Positions 42,873 to 54,299 of a DNA stretch of 64,000 bases are shown here, one piece after another. The stretch is from Ligula intestinalis (Eukaryota > Platyhelminthes > Cestoda > Diphyllobothriidea > Diphyllobothriidae), in NCBI GenBank assembly GCA_036362985.1, contig JAYGXS010000004.1, positions 61,761,066 through 61,825,065 of the forward strand, written 5' to 3'. Positions within the stretch are counted from its first letter, which is position 1, and each line of letters opens with the position of its first letter. The notes under the pieces were generated by a model, which ran no database searches, had not been told where the DNA came from, and was given only the letters and a program-made list of their open reading frames with translations. The position numbers were made by a program, and so were the translations under genes.

Positions 42873-43840
42873 GCGTAGAAAAAATAGCAAGGGTTGTAAG
42901 GGCAGGGTGCAGGGGGGGGGAGTGGGGTCAAAAGCTGGTCAACATTGGGGGTCTGGTAGTCGGCCGAGGTGATAAGCTGCTAGCTATTGGATTAGCGGCT
43001 TTCACCCATGGTAACTGCGGCACCGCGACAAAGTTCTTTTGGGAGTGCAAGACCGGTCGAAGTAGCCTGGTGGCAGCCGCTGCTGCCGTAGCCAACAGAC
43101 GCTGTTGAATAAATTGTTAATAGCTTCAGGGTACCTTGTCGATCACTCGGAGGGTCTCTTTTGCATCCACACGGTGGTCTGAGTCTACCAGGTGTGCTAG
43201 AATGGAACTGTTTCTGCCCTTTAGCTGGCCCTTCCCAAACCATGCTGGACTGTGTCCTCGAACTCTTTTCGATAAACGCCGGCTCGTGCGACCAATATAT
43301 CCTGCCCCATAGGAGCAGGTGAATGAATATATGCACATAGGGGTGGTCTAAGATTGCGGTTTGTCCTTGATCTCTCAGTATAGGATGGAAGTAGTCGAGA
43401 ACAGTACATGGGCGTTGGCTGCTGGGACGGTGGTTGCTACAGCTTGAATCAGGTGCCTCCTTAGAAATTCACTTGGTCCGCCCGCTTGAAATGGGACCTT
43501 GATGGATGTTGGTTACTTTTCTGCAGTTAACATTGAGGATTTTGACAGCCTTTTAGTCATGTTCTTAGTGACAAATCGACTGTGTTCAATTTGTCCCGGG
43601 GAACATCTGCTTCATAAAAAATTTTCAGCAATCTTTAGCTCCTCTTCGATGATATCAATTGAGCAGATCCTTTTTGACCTTTGCGTCAAACATCATACTA
43701 AATTACGTTTGAAGTTTAACGGTACGAAGCTAGCAAAGTCGATGTATTGCCCGGACCACGTCTTCCTTGATGTACTACTGAGCAAAAGAACTGATAGGAG
43801 TATTCAACGTAAGGTATACCGTTCTATTTTATTTACCAAC
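42873..43840 (-). mobile_element. Penelope-like element F (RT C-terminus + GIY-YIG), flanked by inverted repeats
   Basis: Minus strand, from 43.86 kb downward: TWSGQYIDFASFVPLNFKRN, RICSIDIIEEELKIAENFL, KVPFQAGGPSEFLRRHLIQA, then the GIY-YIG domain MCIYSFTCSYGAGYIGRTSR / RLSKRVRGHSPAWFGKGQL and ILAHLVDSDHRVDA. This is the canonical RT-thumb to GIY-YIG order of PLEs. The two flanks (42776-42872 and 43840-43934) are reverse complements. Stops and frame changes are present, for example after IAENFL. Confidence 0.92.
43126..43338 (-). pseudogene. PLE GIY-YIG endonuclease domain with intact GIY/YIG core, family C/F
   Basis: The open minus frame of 70 codons contains IYSFTC (GIY equivalent), GAGYIGRTSRRLSKR (intact YIG, the catalytic Arg helix and basic run) and HLVDSDH. 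This is the best preserved GIY-YIG core in the window. It belongs to the same family as PLE C at 30.3 kb (VREHVPAW... vs VRGHSPAW...). The surrounding RT pieces are frameshifted, so the element is inactive. Confidence 0.88.
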
Positions 43841-43934
43841 CCGCATAGTTTATTAACTTAATTACCATATAAGTGTAAAGATCTGATGAGAATAATCGCA
43901 AACAAAAGTATGTTTGTCAATTCATCTTCTGAAT
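43840..43934 (+). repeat. Right inverted flank of PLE F
   Basis: Plus strand: cccgcatagtttattaactt, aattaccatataagtgtaaa, gatctgatgagaataatcg, caaacaaaagtatg and caattcatcttctgaatt. Partner of 42776-42872. Confidence 0.87.
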
Positions 43935-43935
43935 T

Positions 43936-44385
43936 TTGCAATGGGCATTTTTGCAAAATAGTATAGTTACCTTAAAAGAACCCACATACAACACTTTTTC
44001 GCGCATTTGCTACCAGCACTGGTTGATTAGCTAAGTGCCTCCACTTTCCAAAAGCCTTTTCAAAATCATGATATACGCAAATTTCTTGAAAGCTTACTGT
44101 GTATTCCGGTTCTAGGCCCAGTGTAGCGGAAGAAAATGCATAGCCTACAAACGCCCTGCCCAGATTGATTCCATAAGCAATGGACGGTTGAATACGTCTA
44201 AAGCGGTAATGTCAAACGGCGGAATGCATAATCTTAACCATCTCATCATTAGCCTAGAAATGTACAACAGAAGGATTACACCACAGCATAGGCTCTTTTC
44301 TAAAATGCTAGCATCGTTGGCTGTCTTGCCTCATCTCGTCAGCCTTTTCTTCAAGGCTAAAATTGACGCTCACCATTAATCTAAG
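43936..44385. other. Unassigned stretch
   Basis: Nothing recognised. A 63-codon plus frame has no motif. Confidence 0.35.
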
Positions 44386-44389
44386 TAGA

Positions 44390-44585
44390 AGGACATTACC
44401 GACAAAGACATTGGACACTAGAATGTCCATTTCTTGCTCAGTTGCCGTCGTCTTCTAACTCCGGTTTTGCCGCTGAAGTTGCTGCCGCACTCGAGTTTCG
44501 AACTTGCGTCTCTCCGGTCGGAGGCAAACGTCCCAACCATTGAGCTACGAGCTCGTGGTCTTGCCGGTAGTAGATCGGGGATATA
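44390..44585 (-). repeat. SINE-like repeat, copy 7
   Basis: Plus strand shows cattaccgacaaagacattg, actagaatgtccatttctt, gagtttcgaacttgcg (reverse B box) and cccaaccattgagctacgag (reverse A box), then gctcgtggtcttgcc as in the 33.6 and 37.0 kb copies. A short second body fragment (gacattaccaacaaagatat) is at 44698-44745. Confidence 0.72.
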
Positions 44586-44759
44586 CAGTAGTAGATACAC
44601 GTACGCCCATCTGTTAGAGGACGCACTCGTCCGTCCGTTTTGCCATTAGAGCTTTCACTTGAGCTTCCACCAGGAGGCGGTTAGGATATAGGCAGAAGGA
44701 CATTACCAACAAAGATATGGGACACTGGAATGACCAGTTAGCTTTACCAGACGGAATTT

Positions 44760-45600
44760 AGAACATATTTTCTCGGGTGCAAATTTGAAGATTGCAAAAA
44801 TAGATCCATGAATTCCGAGAGTGCTCATCAGTTGCTTCCTCTCGCTGCATAATGCGAGTAAAGGTCAATAAGGTCATAAGACATGGTCACGAAGGCTAAT
44901 CAGAAAAGAAAGCAAGTTAAAACACTGTGGAAAGAAAAGAAGATGAAAAAGCGTTTAGGTTGGCAGGGTACTGTGTAAATCAGGAAACCGGATGCTACCA
45001 AGGCAAAATTAGGTTAACACATGCTCCAACTGTTTACATAGGTCAGGTTTTGACTGCCGCATGTAGGCTGCCTCCAGGTAGCGCAAGGTTAGAGTTGTTC
45101 GTGCCAGAGTAATTGCGGGAGGTAGTTTTGGGGTCAACAGAGTGACCAATATTAAGCAAGTGTCCAGTAATAGATGGACATGGCATTCAATTTTCCTGTT
45201 TGAATAGCCATCTAGGTAACTGCTTCTTGGCTCTGGATACCAATTGCCTTTGCGTTTCCCTTATTTACTTGCATCTGCAAGTGCATGTAACTTTGTAAAC
45301 ACAATTTGAAGTGATAGCTTTTACACAGAGAATTGGTATGGGCTTTATCAGATTGCAAAATATGAGTTCAGCAGCACAGCACGTCCTTTCAGTAGTGTTA
45401 AGTAGGCGTTTCTTGATGGTGTTTAAAATGTTATCGTCCTTAAAGGGTAAAGATATGAAAACAGGCTTTTTAGGAACTAACAGTTCCGTCAGTTTAGGTC
45501 GTAAAGCTTAACTATACGCTGCCGAAAATTTCCGCTCCGGTAAAGATTCTTATCAGATGGATATAGGAATACGAACCTACTGTAATACAGGTAACCTTAT
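44760..45600. other. Unassigned stretch
   Basis: Short frames only; nothing recognised. Confidence 0.35.
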
Positions 45601-45607
45601 GCTAGTT

Positions 45608-45748
45608 TCAGGAGAGTACCTATTCCCATGTCATTTCTCCCTTCCTAACACATCTAATCATTCTAACACCAACTCGAACTCCTCTTGGAATCGAGTGTAA
45701 AGCCATCCATAATATGGAGATCCATATTCCCTTGCTCAAACACGTCTT
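45608..45748 (-). repeat. Dispersed repeat R6, copy 1 (others 47318-47420 and 48483-48616)
   Basis: The reverse complement shares tatggatggctttacactcg / gatggctttgcactaaatt, gttagaatga, atgacatg-gaat and gggta-ctctcctgaaa with the two downstream copies, which are in the opposite orientation. Confidence 0.66.
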
Positions 45749-45904
45749 GGGTCCTTTTTGCGCTTGCTGCATACACTGCCGGACCGAGCACTTGGGCTGC
45801 CTGATGAGTAGTGCGAAGTTGGTGCCAACACAAGTTTATTAAACGGCCAGAGGTCTAGATCGACTTGCAGACCCAGTTCTTTATTCTGTCTAGTGCGAAT
45901 CCAC

Positions 45905-46318
45905 TGGGAGAGAGAGAGAGACTGTCACAGTAGCAAAATTCCCCCCCCCCCCCTCATCTTCACCCTGATGCTGTCTTCACCACTGTCCCTATGCCCCCCC
46001 CCTTCGCCCCATTCCACCGCACACCACAACGTCGGCCTTTGAAACGCAACAATGTACACAACCCCGTGTACACGCCTGCTCACTCTCTCACCCCACCTGG
46101 TTGCTCTCCTCCTCCTCGTTGTTATTGTTGGGACACGCGCGCAGCTAGATGCACGCACCTACTCGTTCAGAAGCTGACCAATCGCATCAGCACTCGAATC
46201 TCTCCAATCGCCCCAATCTAAGTTGAAGTACTGAGACAAACTGGGGCGCCAGCCTAAGTCAGATCCCAACTGCATTAATCGCGACCTGGAGTGCACACCC
46301 ACAGCGCCGTCCTCGAAA
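45905..46318 (+). promoter_or_regulatory. Putative promoter / 5' UTR of the collagen-like gene
   Basis: Directly upstream of the ATG at 46319 is a (GA)n patch (45909-45920), a poly-C run (45941-45952), long pyrimidine-rich blocks and a ccaat box in gaccaatcg at about 46177. No TATA box is placed. Assignment rests on position and composition only. Confidence 0.35.
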
Positions 46319-46790
46319 ATGAACAAAGCGGCCACTTCACAAATGTTTATCCTAACGTCCCTCTTCATCTTCCTTCTCATCCACTCCTTGTTCATCGTGC
46401 TCTGTCAGGCGTTGACGCCTGCTGAGAGTTATAGTGCGGCAGCAGAGGATGGCCTGTTTGCTTATACAAAACCCAGTGCTGTCCGAGCCCAGGCTCCGGT
46501 GCCGGGAAGCCTGAAACATGTACAACCATCGGCGTCGCCATGTGCTCACGAGGACTGCGATTGGGCGAATCCGGAGGACCAGCCGTTTGCACGAGTCTCC
46601 TCTGCGGAGTGTCAGCTGCAGGTAGAGTGTACCGGCAAGGTGCTGACCAATAGCGCGGGCGGAGGCCACGCTGCAAAGAAGATCAGGATCCCCGTGAGGG
46701 CCGCACAGGGACCGCAGGGCCCCAGAGGACCGCAGGGACCACGCGGACCGCCAGGCCATAGTCCGATGATCAGCGATGCAACTATTGCGC
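46319..46790 (+). CDS. Secreted or membrane-anchored collagen-like protein, first exon
   Basis: From the ATG at 46319 (ctcgaaaATGaac) the frame begins with a strongly hydrophobic segment (residues about 9-29, FILTSLFIFLLIHSLFIVLC). This could be a signal peptide or a type II anchor. An Ala/Ser/Pro-rich spacer with several Cys (CAHEDCDW, SAECQLQVECTGK) follows, then six Gly-X-Y triplets at residues 131-148 (GPQGPRGPQGPRGPPGHSP). The exon ends at a strong donor, attgcgc|gtaagt (46790/46791), after 157 codons plus one base (phase 1). Reading on gives a stop within three codons. The layout (anchor, Cys region, short collagen stalk) would fit a secreted or surface trimeric protein. No downstream exon was found, so the C-terminal domain is unknown. 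Confidence 0.74.
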
Positions 46791-47317
46791 GTAAGTAAAA
46801 CTTTTTGAGTCATCTTAATCTGCACAGCTGACCCAACTGCCCACCATTGGTGATGTCATGGGCCTAGAGTAACCTGCTCCGTTTCCAAAACAAATTCTAA
46901 GACATGCGAAGAGTTAGAGATTACAAACCAGGGACCAATCAGCCAGCTGTATATAATCAGGAAAATATAATCGGGAAAGACTCAATGAAGGTCTGTGTCA
47001 AATGAGTGAATGTCGGCAAGTAGAAGACATAGTGCTTAGCGTCCTCAATCACAACAAAATCTCAAAAACGGAGCAGGGCCTTAATGACGTGGTCAGTCGG
47101 ACTTTGTATGTGGGTTGCGGACCGAAGTGACGGTCATAGTGTGTAAGTGAAAACACGCTTAAACTTCACAGGTTTGTGTTATAGGTTTCCTTATGATTAA
47201 GAGTCAATAGACCTTTAGCTATATGTAATTGTTCTTGGTCTTCTTAGGCGTAATTGCATAATTCGTGTGTCCTTACTGAAAAAACCATAAAGGACTTCGT
47301 AGGGTTTGAACCCATTA
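46791..47317. other. Start of the intron of the collagen-like gene; no exon recognised
   Basis: Begins gtaagtaaaac. No Gly-X-Y-coding segment with a splice acceptor was found from here to the end of the window, so either the next exon is beyond it or it lacks recognisable collagen repeats. Confidence 0.45.
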
Positions 47318-47905
47318 CAGCAAGAGTATTATGGATGGCTTTGCACTTAATTGCAAGACAAGTTTGAGTTAGTTTTAGAATGATTAAGTGGGTAAGTAAT
47401 GAAGGTATGACATGACATGGAGTGTTTGTGGTAAATGATTAATAAGCTGTGTGCAGGTACTTTATCACTATAGGGTGGTGGGATTACGTCTTTTCTCGGG
47501 TCGCGGATATCTCTGCATTCATCTTCTGACCACAATCAACATAAACAGGAGAAAAAAAGTTAAAAATGCAGCACTACTTTACTAATATATATTCAAGCAA
47601 CTATTCTCTATAAACTTTATATGCTTTGTGAAAGGAATGCTGTTGTTGGACCAACGTAGGAGGAACGTCATGCTAAAATCGGTAGGGGGTGCTTATATGG
47701 TCCCCCGACGGGAAATGGAAACAAAAAGTATGAATGACAGCGTTAAAATTGCGCTAGATTCCTTGAGAATTTGGGGTAGGGTTTGGCATTAGAATGATTG
47801 GGAGTATCAGGATTAAAATTGGGACGCGGGAATAAGTATCCCCTGAGATTTAAAGCGGGGCCACCCCTTGGACTCCTGTTCTCCAGTGCCTGACCGAATT
47901 GAAAG
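47318..47905 (-). repeat. R6 copy 2 joined to R5 copy 2
   Basis: 47318-47420 matches R6 (tatggatggctttgcactta, ttagaatgattaagtg, tatgacatgacatgg). 47440-47905 is the inverted partner of R5 at 41820-42290 (tatagggtggtgggatta, tcatcttctgacc, ggtcccccgacggg, cggggccacccctt). Their adjacency suggests R5 and R6 may be two ends of one longer element. Confidence 0.68.
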
Positions 47906-48029
47906 GCGGAAAGTCAGCTTTGATCGCAGAAAATGTGATAATCTGCGAAGGGACGACAGATGACAAGCAAACTGAAGATGATACCAGGTAAGAAAAATGC
48001 CTCCCCTAAGGGAATTCCTTTTGTCCTGC

Positions 48030-48300
48030 ACTTCCACGTTAGGTTTGAGATAAATTGGGGTTGAACGTTTGTGTTATGGTTTTGGCTAGACCTACTATTA
48101 GGTTAATGGTAGTTAAATGTTTGACTTTTTCTGGAGTTCAGTGAAAAGCCATCTTTGCTTCGTGGAGGACGTTGCTTCTGTTGTCTCTGCGCCGGGTGGA
48201 CCCTATTGAAAATCTTGTCTATGATAGCGTTCGTGACCCACTCTTAGGCCCAGATGATGTTTCCTTATCTCATTGGCGTTCACAGGTGGGATAGGGTGGA
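48030..48300 (+). repeat. Dispersed repeat R7, copy 1 (copy 2 at 48990-49245)
   Basis: Direct copies about 960 bp apart sharing gaggttgagataaa / aggtttgagataaa, attagg-taatg / attagggtattg, tttgactttt-c-tgga, ggaggacgtt / gggggacgtt, ctattg-aaatc-tt-c-ta and cccagatgat / accagatag. No ORF is shared. Confidence 0.66.
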
Positions 48301-48482
48301 AATTTCGCATCTGTGACAATATCCTTCCCAGTGGATTCACGCTGGGCACAGAAAAAAACTGGGTCTGCAAGCCAATCCAGAATTTTTGCCGTTTACTAAA
48401 TTTGCGTTGGCTTAAATTTACCTACTTACTCGTCAGGCCGGCAGTGGGTGCAACAAGCGCGAAAACGCCCCACGAAGCGCTT

Positions 48483-48616
48483 GAGCATGGGACTATGGCT
48501 AACCCGTATTGGGGATGGCTTTGCACTAAATTTCAAGAGGAATTCGGGTAAGTGTTAGAATGAATAAGGGAGTTAGGAATAACGTTATGACATGAGAATG
48601 GGTACTCTCCTGAAAT
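48483..48616 (+). repeat. R6 copy 3
   Basis: gatggctttgcactaaattt, caagaggaattcgggtaagt, gttagaatga and gaatgggtactctcctgaaa match the reverse complement of 45608-45748. Confidence 0.66.
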
Positions 48617-48989
48617 AAGCATATAGCTACCGGTAGTACAGTTGATCCCCATTGCTATCTCCATCTGATAAAGTTAATCGCCATACCTAGATGAACGGAG
48701 AGGCTTAAAGTGAGATTTGAAGGAAAACGAAAAAACATTGGATGAGGTTGCAACAGATGCTAGCATGTTAGAAAGGAGACTACGCTGTGCGGTAATTCTT
48801 CTCTTGTAAATTTCTGGATCAATGGGAAAGTGCTTAGGATGATGTATTCAGTCATTTAAAAAAAGAAGCAGGCACACTAGCCAAAGATAACGACATGACA
48901 GACGACTAACTGGCTAAAAATTATAGCGGGGTAGAAAAATACCTTTATTGTGAGGACTTTTATTGTCATGCGATTTCGCGTCGGTGAGG

Positions 48990-49245
48990 ACTGCTTTGAG
49001 GTTGAGATAAAGTGGAAATAAAAGTATGCGTTATTGGTATGGTAAGGCTTCCAATTAGGGTATTGATGATTGAATTTTTGACTTTGCCTGAAATTTTTTA
49101 AGAAATTCGCCTTTACAACGCGGGGGACGTTCTCATATTCTATTCCTTTCTGGCTTGGCTCTATTGGAAATCCTTTCCATAGTAGCGTAAGTAGTAAGTT
49201 CTTGGGACCAGATAGATTTTTCATACCCCTTGGCCGTTATAGGTA
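48990..49245 (+). repeat. R7 copy 2
   Basis: See the 48030-48300 entry for the shared blocks; same orientation. Confidence 0.64.
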
Positions 49246-49661
49246 GATGCATTAAAATGTATACCAGCAGTTCCTAGCCCTTCTCCTCACACTCAACTGT
49301 GACTTGATTGGCTTAATAAAGATAACCGTGCTAAATCTCTGATCTTGTCAGTACGACTACAAGTCTTGATAATAAAATACCAAATACCCAATAAAATAGC
49401 CACGATCCAAATAAGTGTGACAAATAGATGAACTGAAGCCCCTGTCCATCCTGTTTATGGTTCAGGCATAAAAATACTGTTTTTGTTGTTTTGTCCTTCT
49501 TCGTTTCCCGTTTACCGACTCCTTTGGTCTAAAGTTGACCTAAAGTAAAAGCATGTCGAACATACGATCGTTTACCGCGGTCTTTATAGTATGTAAATCG
49601 TGAAAAATGCCTTTGTCGTGTGCATATCCCGCTTTTACGTAAAGAACTAATAGTTTATAGA

Positions 49662-50203
49662 GTGCACCTCATAAATCCCTAGTCCCGGAATTTTTTCCTT
49701 CACAAATGGTAGTTATAGGGCTTTATGGGTAGATAATTAGGAAAAGCAATGGAATACATTTAAATAATTTCTATATGCATTTTTATTTCATTGTATTTTA
49801 AGTTTATGTTCATTTATATCTGTAGATTGTCCGAATCTGTATTACCACTTAACGTATTGCCAAAAAAACCGATTATCGAATTGCGGGTTTCTTGAAATTC
49901 CTGAAAAAATAGAAATAATGGTTTCGAGGTCGTCTACGTCAACTTACCTGAGGTTCAACTTACAGTTCTGGATTTAGATAAGCATGGTCCACGGCGCAAG
50001 GCACCGCGCACACTTTCAATTTACGCGCGGAAGAACTTACTCCCAGCGGCCGCGGGAAACAAATTTGACTACATTTTTTCACTTTATACTTACTTCTAAA
50101 ACATTTATTATCTGCCTATCCTGCATTCCCACCCCCCGAAACCCTATAATCACCGTTTCATAGGAAAAAATGCTGAGAATGGGCGTATATTAGGGGGACT
50201 ACA
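49662..50203 (-). mobile_element. Long-TIR DNA element M1, copy 2 (inverted relative to 37.35 kb)
   Basis: The ends are gtgcacctcataaatcccta and, in reverse complement, gtagtccccctaatatacgc. The extended TIRs contain ttttttcct-tga/gaaacggtgattatag. The interior matches copy 1 in reverse complement, including cctcaggtaagttg-, gcggccgc (present in both) and tgcatttttatttcattgta. Confidence 0.78.
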
Positions 50204-50619
50204 TAAGCTACTTTCGCCAACTGCTCCTTTTCTGCCTTTTATTTTGATTAAATTTCCAAAACTTGGACATACCTTCAATTGTTCAACTGCATAGACTGAA
50301 CCACAAAGCGTGCAAAAATACCGTTTACCTTGATCATGAAGTAAAGGATTTTCAATCAACCACCGAGTGTCGTATTCCGCAAACCCTCATGTCAGAACTC
50401 AGCTTAACTGAGGCATAGGTTTCAAGTTTGTTAGAGAATACACACGTGTTTTGATGATACAATTATATAAAAATTCGTTTACCAACATAAGGTACGTTTG
50501 CTCCGCTTTTTCAGGCTTTATCTTGATGCTTTCTTAACTCACTCAACCACCATGAAGAATTGTGCTTATTATTGTAAAAATAAATCCATAATGTTGTGAC
50601 TTAATAAACTAACAGCCTA

Positions 50620-50745
50620 GGTACTAGCTTAAAGGCCCAGACATGTGTTTTGCCGGTATTCTGCCGCTGCTTGACAGATCTGCGAGGGGTCTGGCTCATC
50701 AATGGGTCCTTTCTGTTTGATATACACGTGTGTGGGCCTTTTAGG
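50620..50745 (+). repeat. Dispersed repeat, partner of 12470-12600
   Basis: tactagcttaaaggcccaga, catgtgttttgcc, gaggggtctggctc and aatgggtcc occur in the order seen in the zinc-finger gene intron. Confidence 0.6.
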
Positions 50746-52235
50746 TAGTACCTAGGCTGTGAGTACGGTAAGCTACAACATCAATTTATGCTACTAAAGC
50801 CTATCCGTTGGCAGTAAGTAGATATCTCGCAGTGGTAGAGGGGTTCAACCCAAATATAAACTCGTAATTCCGATCTATGCCTATAGACTTTAAATATACT
50901 GATGTATACTGCGAACAGAAGTTAATTTCTTAGGAAACGAATCCGTAAATTCCGGTAGCAAATGTTTACAGTACAAAATGTTCAAAATGTGTACTTATTT
51001 TTTAGATGAGTACTTAAATGGAAAAGCAACTATCGATATAGAGCAACTTCAAGCCATTTAGCCTATCATTTCGTATGCGGACAAAATAGTTACAGGTTCC
51101 TATACCAGATACTCATAAGCTTACTGTGCGCTAAACTGTATCACTGAAAATAGTACGCCTTTTCCCAAAGTCCAAATTGTAAACAAATATTTTGCGTGAG
51201 GACTTGTTTGAAAATCTTTCTTCTGAAACTTTTCGCCTTTGCGGATTCTGAACAGATGGTGTTCAACGTGAGCCCTCTAACTCTGAAGTGGTCCTTAACT
51301 TTTTCATCGGAATTACTTTAATTGGCCCCGCTGGCATAAAATGGCGCAAAAGAAGCCACCCACAATACAGTTGATTGTACGGTGCATCCTAGGGAAATGG
51401 GAGTGAGCCTTAGGGCTAGGCTTAGGGTCAGACTTAAGGTAAGATAATAATTGGCGTTAGGGTCAAGGTCAGGCTCACAAAATATGGGTAGGGTTAGTTT
51501 TTAAATAAGGGTAAGAACACCAAAATATGCTTGTCCAGCTCAAGGTCGCCTTCATTGCGAGGGAGCTGTCCCCATTTCCTCCTCTTACCAGTGGGGTAAT
51601 AAAGTAAGTAATCCAGACCGGAACTTTTTTTAAAAACTCGTTGGGCCACAAGAATAAGCAACATTCAAATACTGTTCAGAAAGATTGGCTTTCTAGAATT
51701 TAAAAAAGGGTTATGCGCTCAGACATCCTCACGCAGAATTCCTTTTTTGGTGTGATTAATGTAGTTCTATTTTTGGCTATATATATGGTAATTTGGCAGG
51801 CGAAAATTCCCCGATTCTTGCCTTCTTGTCACACAGCGAGACGACAAGAGGAAGCCCCCCAGTTGACTTATTTTCTGCACCCGTGAGAAGCAACAAATAC
51901 CAGTGTCGGTTGTCATCGTGTGACTGTAACGGAGACTGCAGTTAAAAAAAGTCTTAGTGGCAGACAAGCGCTTTCAGGCATTCATGTTCAGGTAGGGAGA
52001 ATGACATGAAAAATAAAACGGTCACTTATGTGCAGTGGTTAAATGGTCCTCGGGCCAAGGTGGCGGGGGCGATGTAATTAGACATTTCGGTGTTCACTCG
52101 TCTCAGGCATGCTGGCGCCAGCGTGTTGAGGTCTTTGGGTGCGGCCCGCAAGTAGGAAGGGGGATGTTCTCACAGTCGGCGTGCGTTTGTATACTCTCTG
52201 TGGCTTTGTGTGACTCTCGCCACATAAGCCGAGGT
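50745..52235. other. Unassigned stretch
   Basis: Includes ggcttagggtc-like words (51400-51500). Short frames have no motif. No gene supported. Confidence 0.35.
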
Positions 52236-52239
52236 TAAG

Positions 52240-52530
52240 TAAGTTAGATCCTAGCAACTGCGATCTTCAGACCATGGTTACTTAGTAGAGAAGAAATCGG
52301 TACAGGTCAGAGTACTAGGAACAGGATATTGTTTACACAGAGGAACGCAGAATAATAAGAAGGAAGATTAACTACGGAGAGCACAACCTTCCGCTAGAGC
52401 GGCGTGATCTGAAGTGCGGCAGAGTAGCAGGAATCCCTGCGGCCCAAGGAGACAGCGTTCACGCATGCAAGCTTTCTATTCGTCACCATGCTAAGGACCA
52501 GCGTTGCGGCATCTGTGATTGGCTCTTTGC
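52240..52530 (+). repeat. R1 repeat copy 3 (partial)
   Basis: agatcctagcaactgcgatc and ttacttagtagagaagaaat match the reverse complement of 20.75-20.80 kb, and gcgttcacgcatgcaagc matches the far end. The middle diverges. Confidence 0.58.
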
Positions 52531-54210
52531 AAGCATCAAGAACCGCAGTCGTGAGATTCTAGTGGAGTTCACTTCGACGCGAGCTAGTCACTACACGACA
52601 GGGTTTCAGATGGCGTGGAATTCTCCCGTGTAGTTGGCGTGTACCAGCGCCTTTTTTGGCAGCAGAGACTGGGTTTTGCTTAACGGATCGCCGCTGCACA
52701 TAACTGACTGTTTTATTCTCTACGTCGTTGTACCGGCCTGAAAATGAATGACTTAAAGTGATTTTGTGCCAATGCAACTTTTCAATCTTGAATATGGGAA
52801 TTTTTGCAGAAGTACGACTATCCAAAAATTTCAGTCAATTGGGTCACAGGTTAATCGGGTCAGTCGGTTTATTCGGTCAGTGCTAGATGGACAGAAGAAG
52901 ATTGCATGCAGGTATGTGAGTTTATTCCTCTTAATAGGGTTGAAATCTCACCTGACTGAGTCATGGCTGGGAAGGTACGCGGCATTTGCAGCACACATAA
53001 CCAGAGGGTCTATTGTTAGAATAGTCGACCAAGTGGTTTTGATAAAATTCACGCTCAGGAATACGGGTTGTGTTAGATTTAAAATAACGGCATGATATTG
53101 AATCAGTTCTGACAGCTCATCGGCGTGCAGGCAGATCTTCGGACCGCCAGAACGGGCTTGAATTGTATGGGAATGAGTGCTCGAGATGGAGACGGGGGGA
53201 GTGATGTCACCAGCTTGGGCGCCGATTTAAGCTTTTATTCCGGGAGGGCAGCGCAATTAACGCTGTTTTCTATAAAAATATAAAGACACCGAAAAATATA
53301 TTATCTTTCCCTATCGCCTTGATATACCAAATGGGCAACTAACTGTCTAATGTTGGTTACTATCAGTTGGTAGGTCTCAAGCCCTAGAAGCACACGTATG
53401 ATATGGTGCTCGATAAGCACCAGGGAACATCGATCAATGGAATCGGGATAAGCCGAAACAAGACGTTTAGAACAGCTAAATTTAAGCATCTGCAGTTACA
53501 TTTAAGGACTTCGCCAAATAGGTTTGAACGGAACATGGGGACTGGTTGTGCCGATGCAGTTTGTGAAATTAAGATGCATTTGATGCGAGTTAAAGTACCT
53601 GTATTTCAGCTAGTGAGCGTGCACTTTCGCCCAAATACTCTGCGTGACACAGCCGCCGTGCGGCTACTGGCAGAGCTCGAGAATGAGCTCCGAGACAGAA
53701 CGAAGCAATTGCGTTCTGTGTGTGATGGGAAAGCGCCCATTCGCCAACATCATTTCTCTGTCTGTCAAAACATCAATAAACTTTTTGTCCTGTTCCCTCT
53801 GTGGCAATCAATCACCAGCCGAACCAAACAAATTTGTAACTCTGACAAGCGGATAAACTTAACACTAGTCCGTTAGCGTGTCGTTAATTTTCACAATTTG
53901 GTTCAGGTGGTCAGTAGCCCGATTAACCGGAGCTCACTCAATGCCAGAGGTTGGGGACCTTTTTGACTCAGAGCGCCAAGAAGGTAGCTATTTGGATATA
54001 TATTTCAGTGAGAGCCATATCATATACTTCAAGATTGAATTCAGTTAAATGTGCGTCTAATAAGCCTCTGACACGTCACTGGAAAAATCCAAATCACAAA
54101 ATCTGAAGGTTCTAATTCCAATTTTATCTGAGAGAGCCAGATGCAATCATCCAAAGAGCCACACCTTGCTCTTTAGCCATACGTTCCCGACCCCTGCTCT
54201 ATGCCTTAGA
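52530..54210. other. Unassigned stretch with a 157-codon frame
   Basis: The plus frame 53403-53876 is open for 157 codons but has no recognisable domain, signal peptide or splice context. It could be a chance frame. A poly-C run lies at 54240-54258 just beyond. Confidence 0.35.
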
Positions 54211-54299
54211 ATTTTTTACCACTAAAAGTATGTTTAGCCCCCCCCCCCCCCCCCCCCCACCATCTTCGTTCATTCTGTGTCTCACTGATTCTTCGCTTG

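Noticed and set aside
43499..43861. 120-residue plus-strand protein
   Set aside because: It is the antisense shadow of the PLE F reverse transcriptase end.
53403..53876. 157-residue hypothetical protein
   Set aside because: No recognisable domain, signal peptide or splice context, and codon composition is unremarkable; may be a chance frame.
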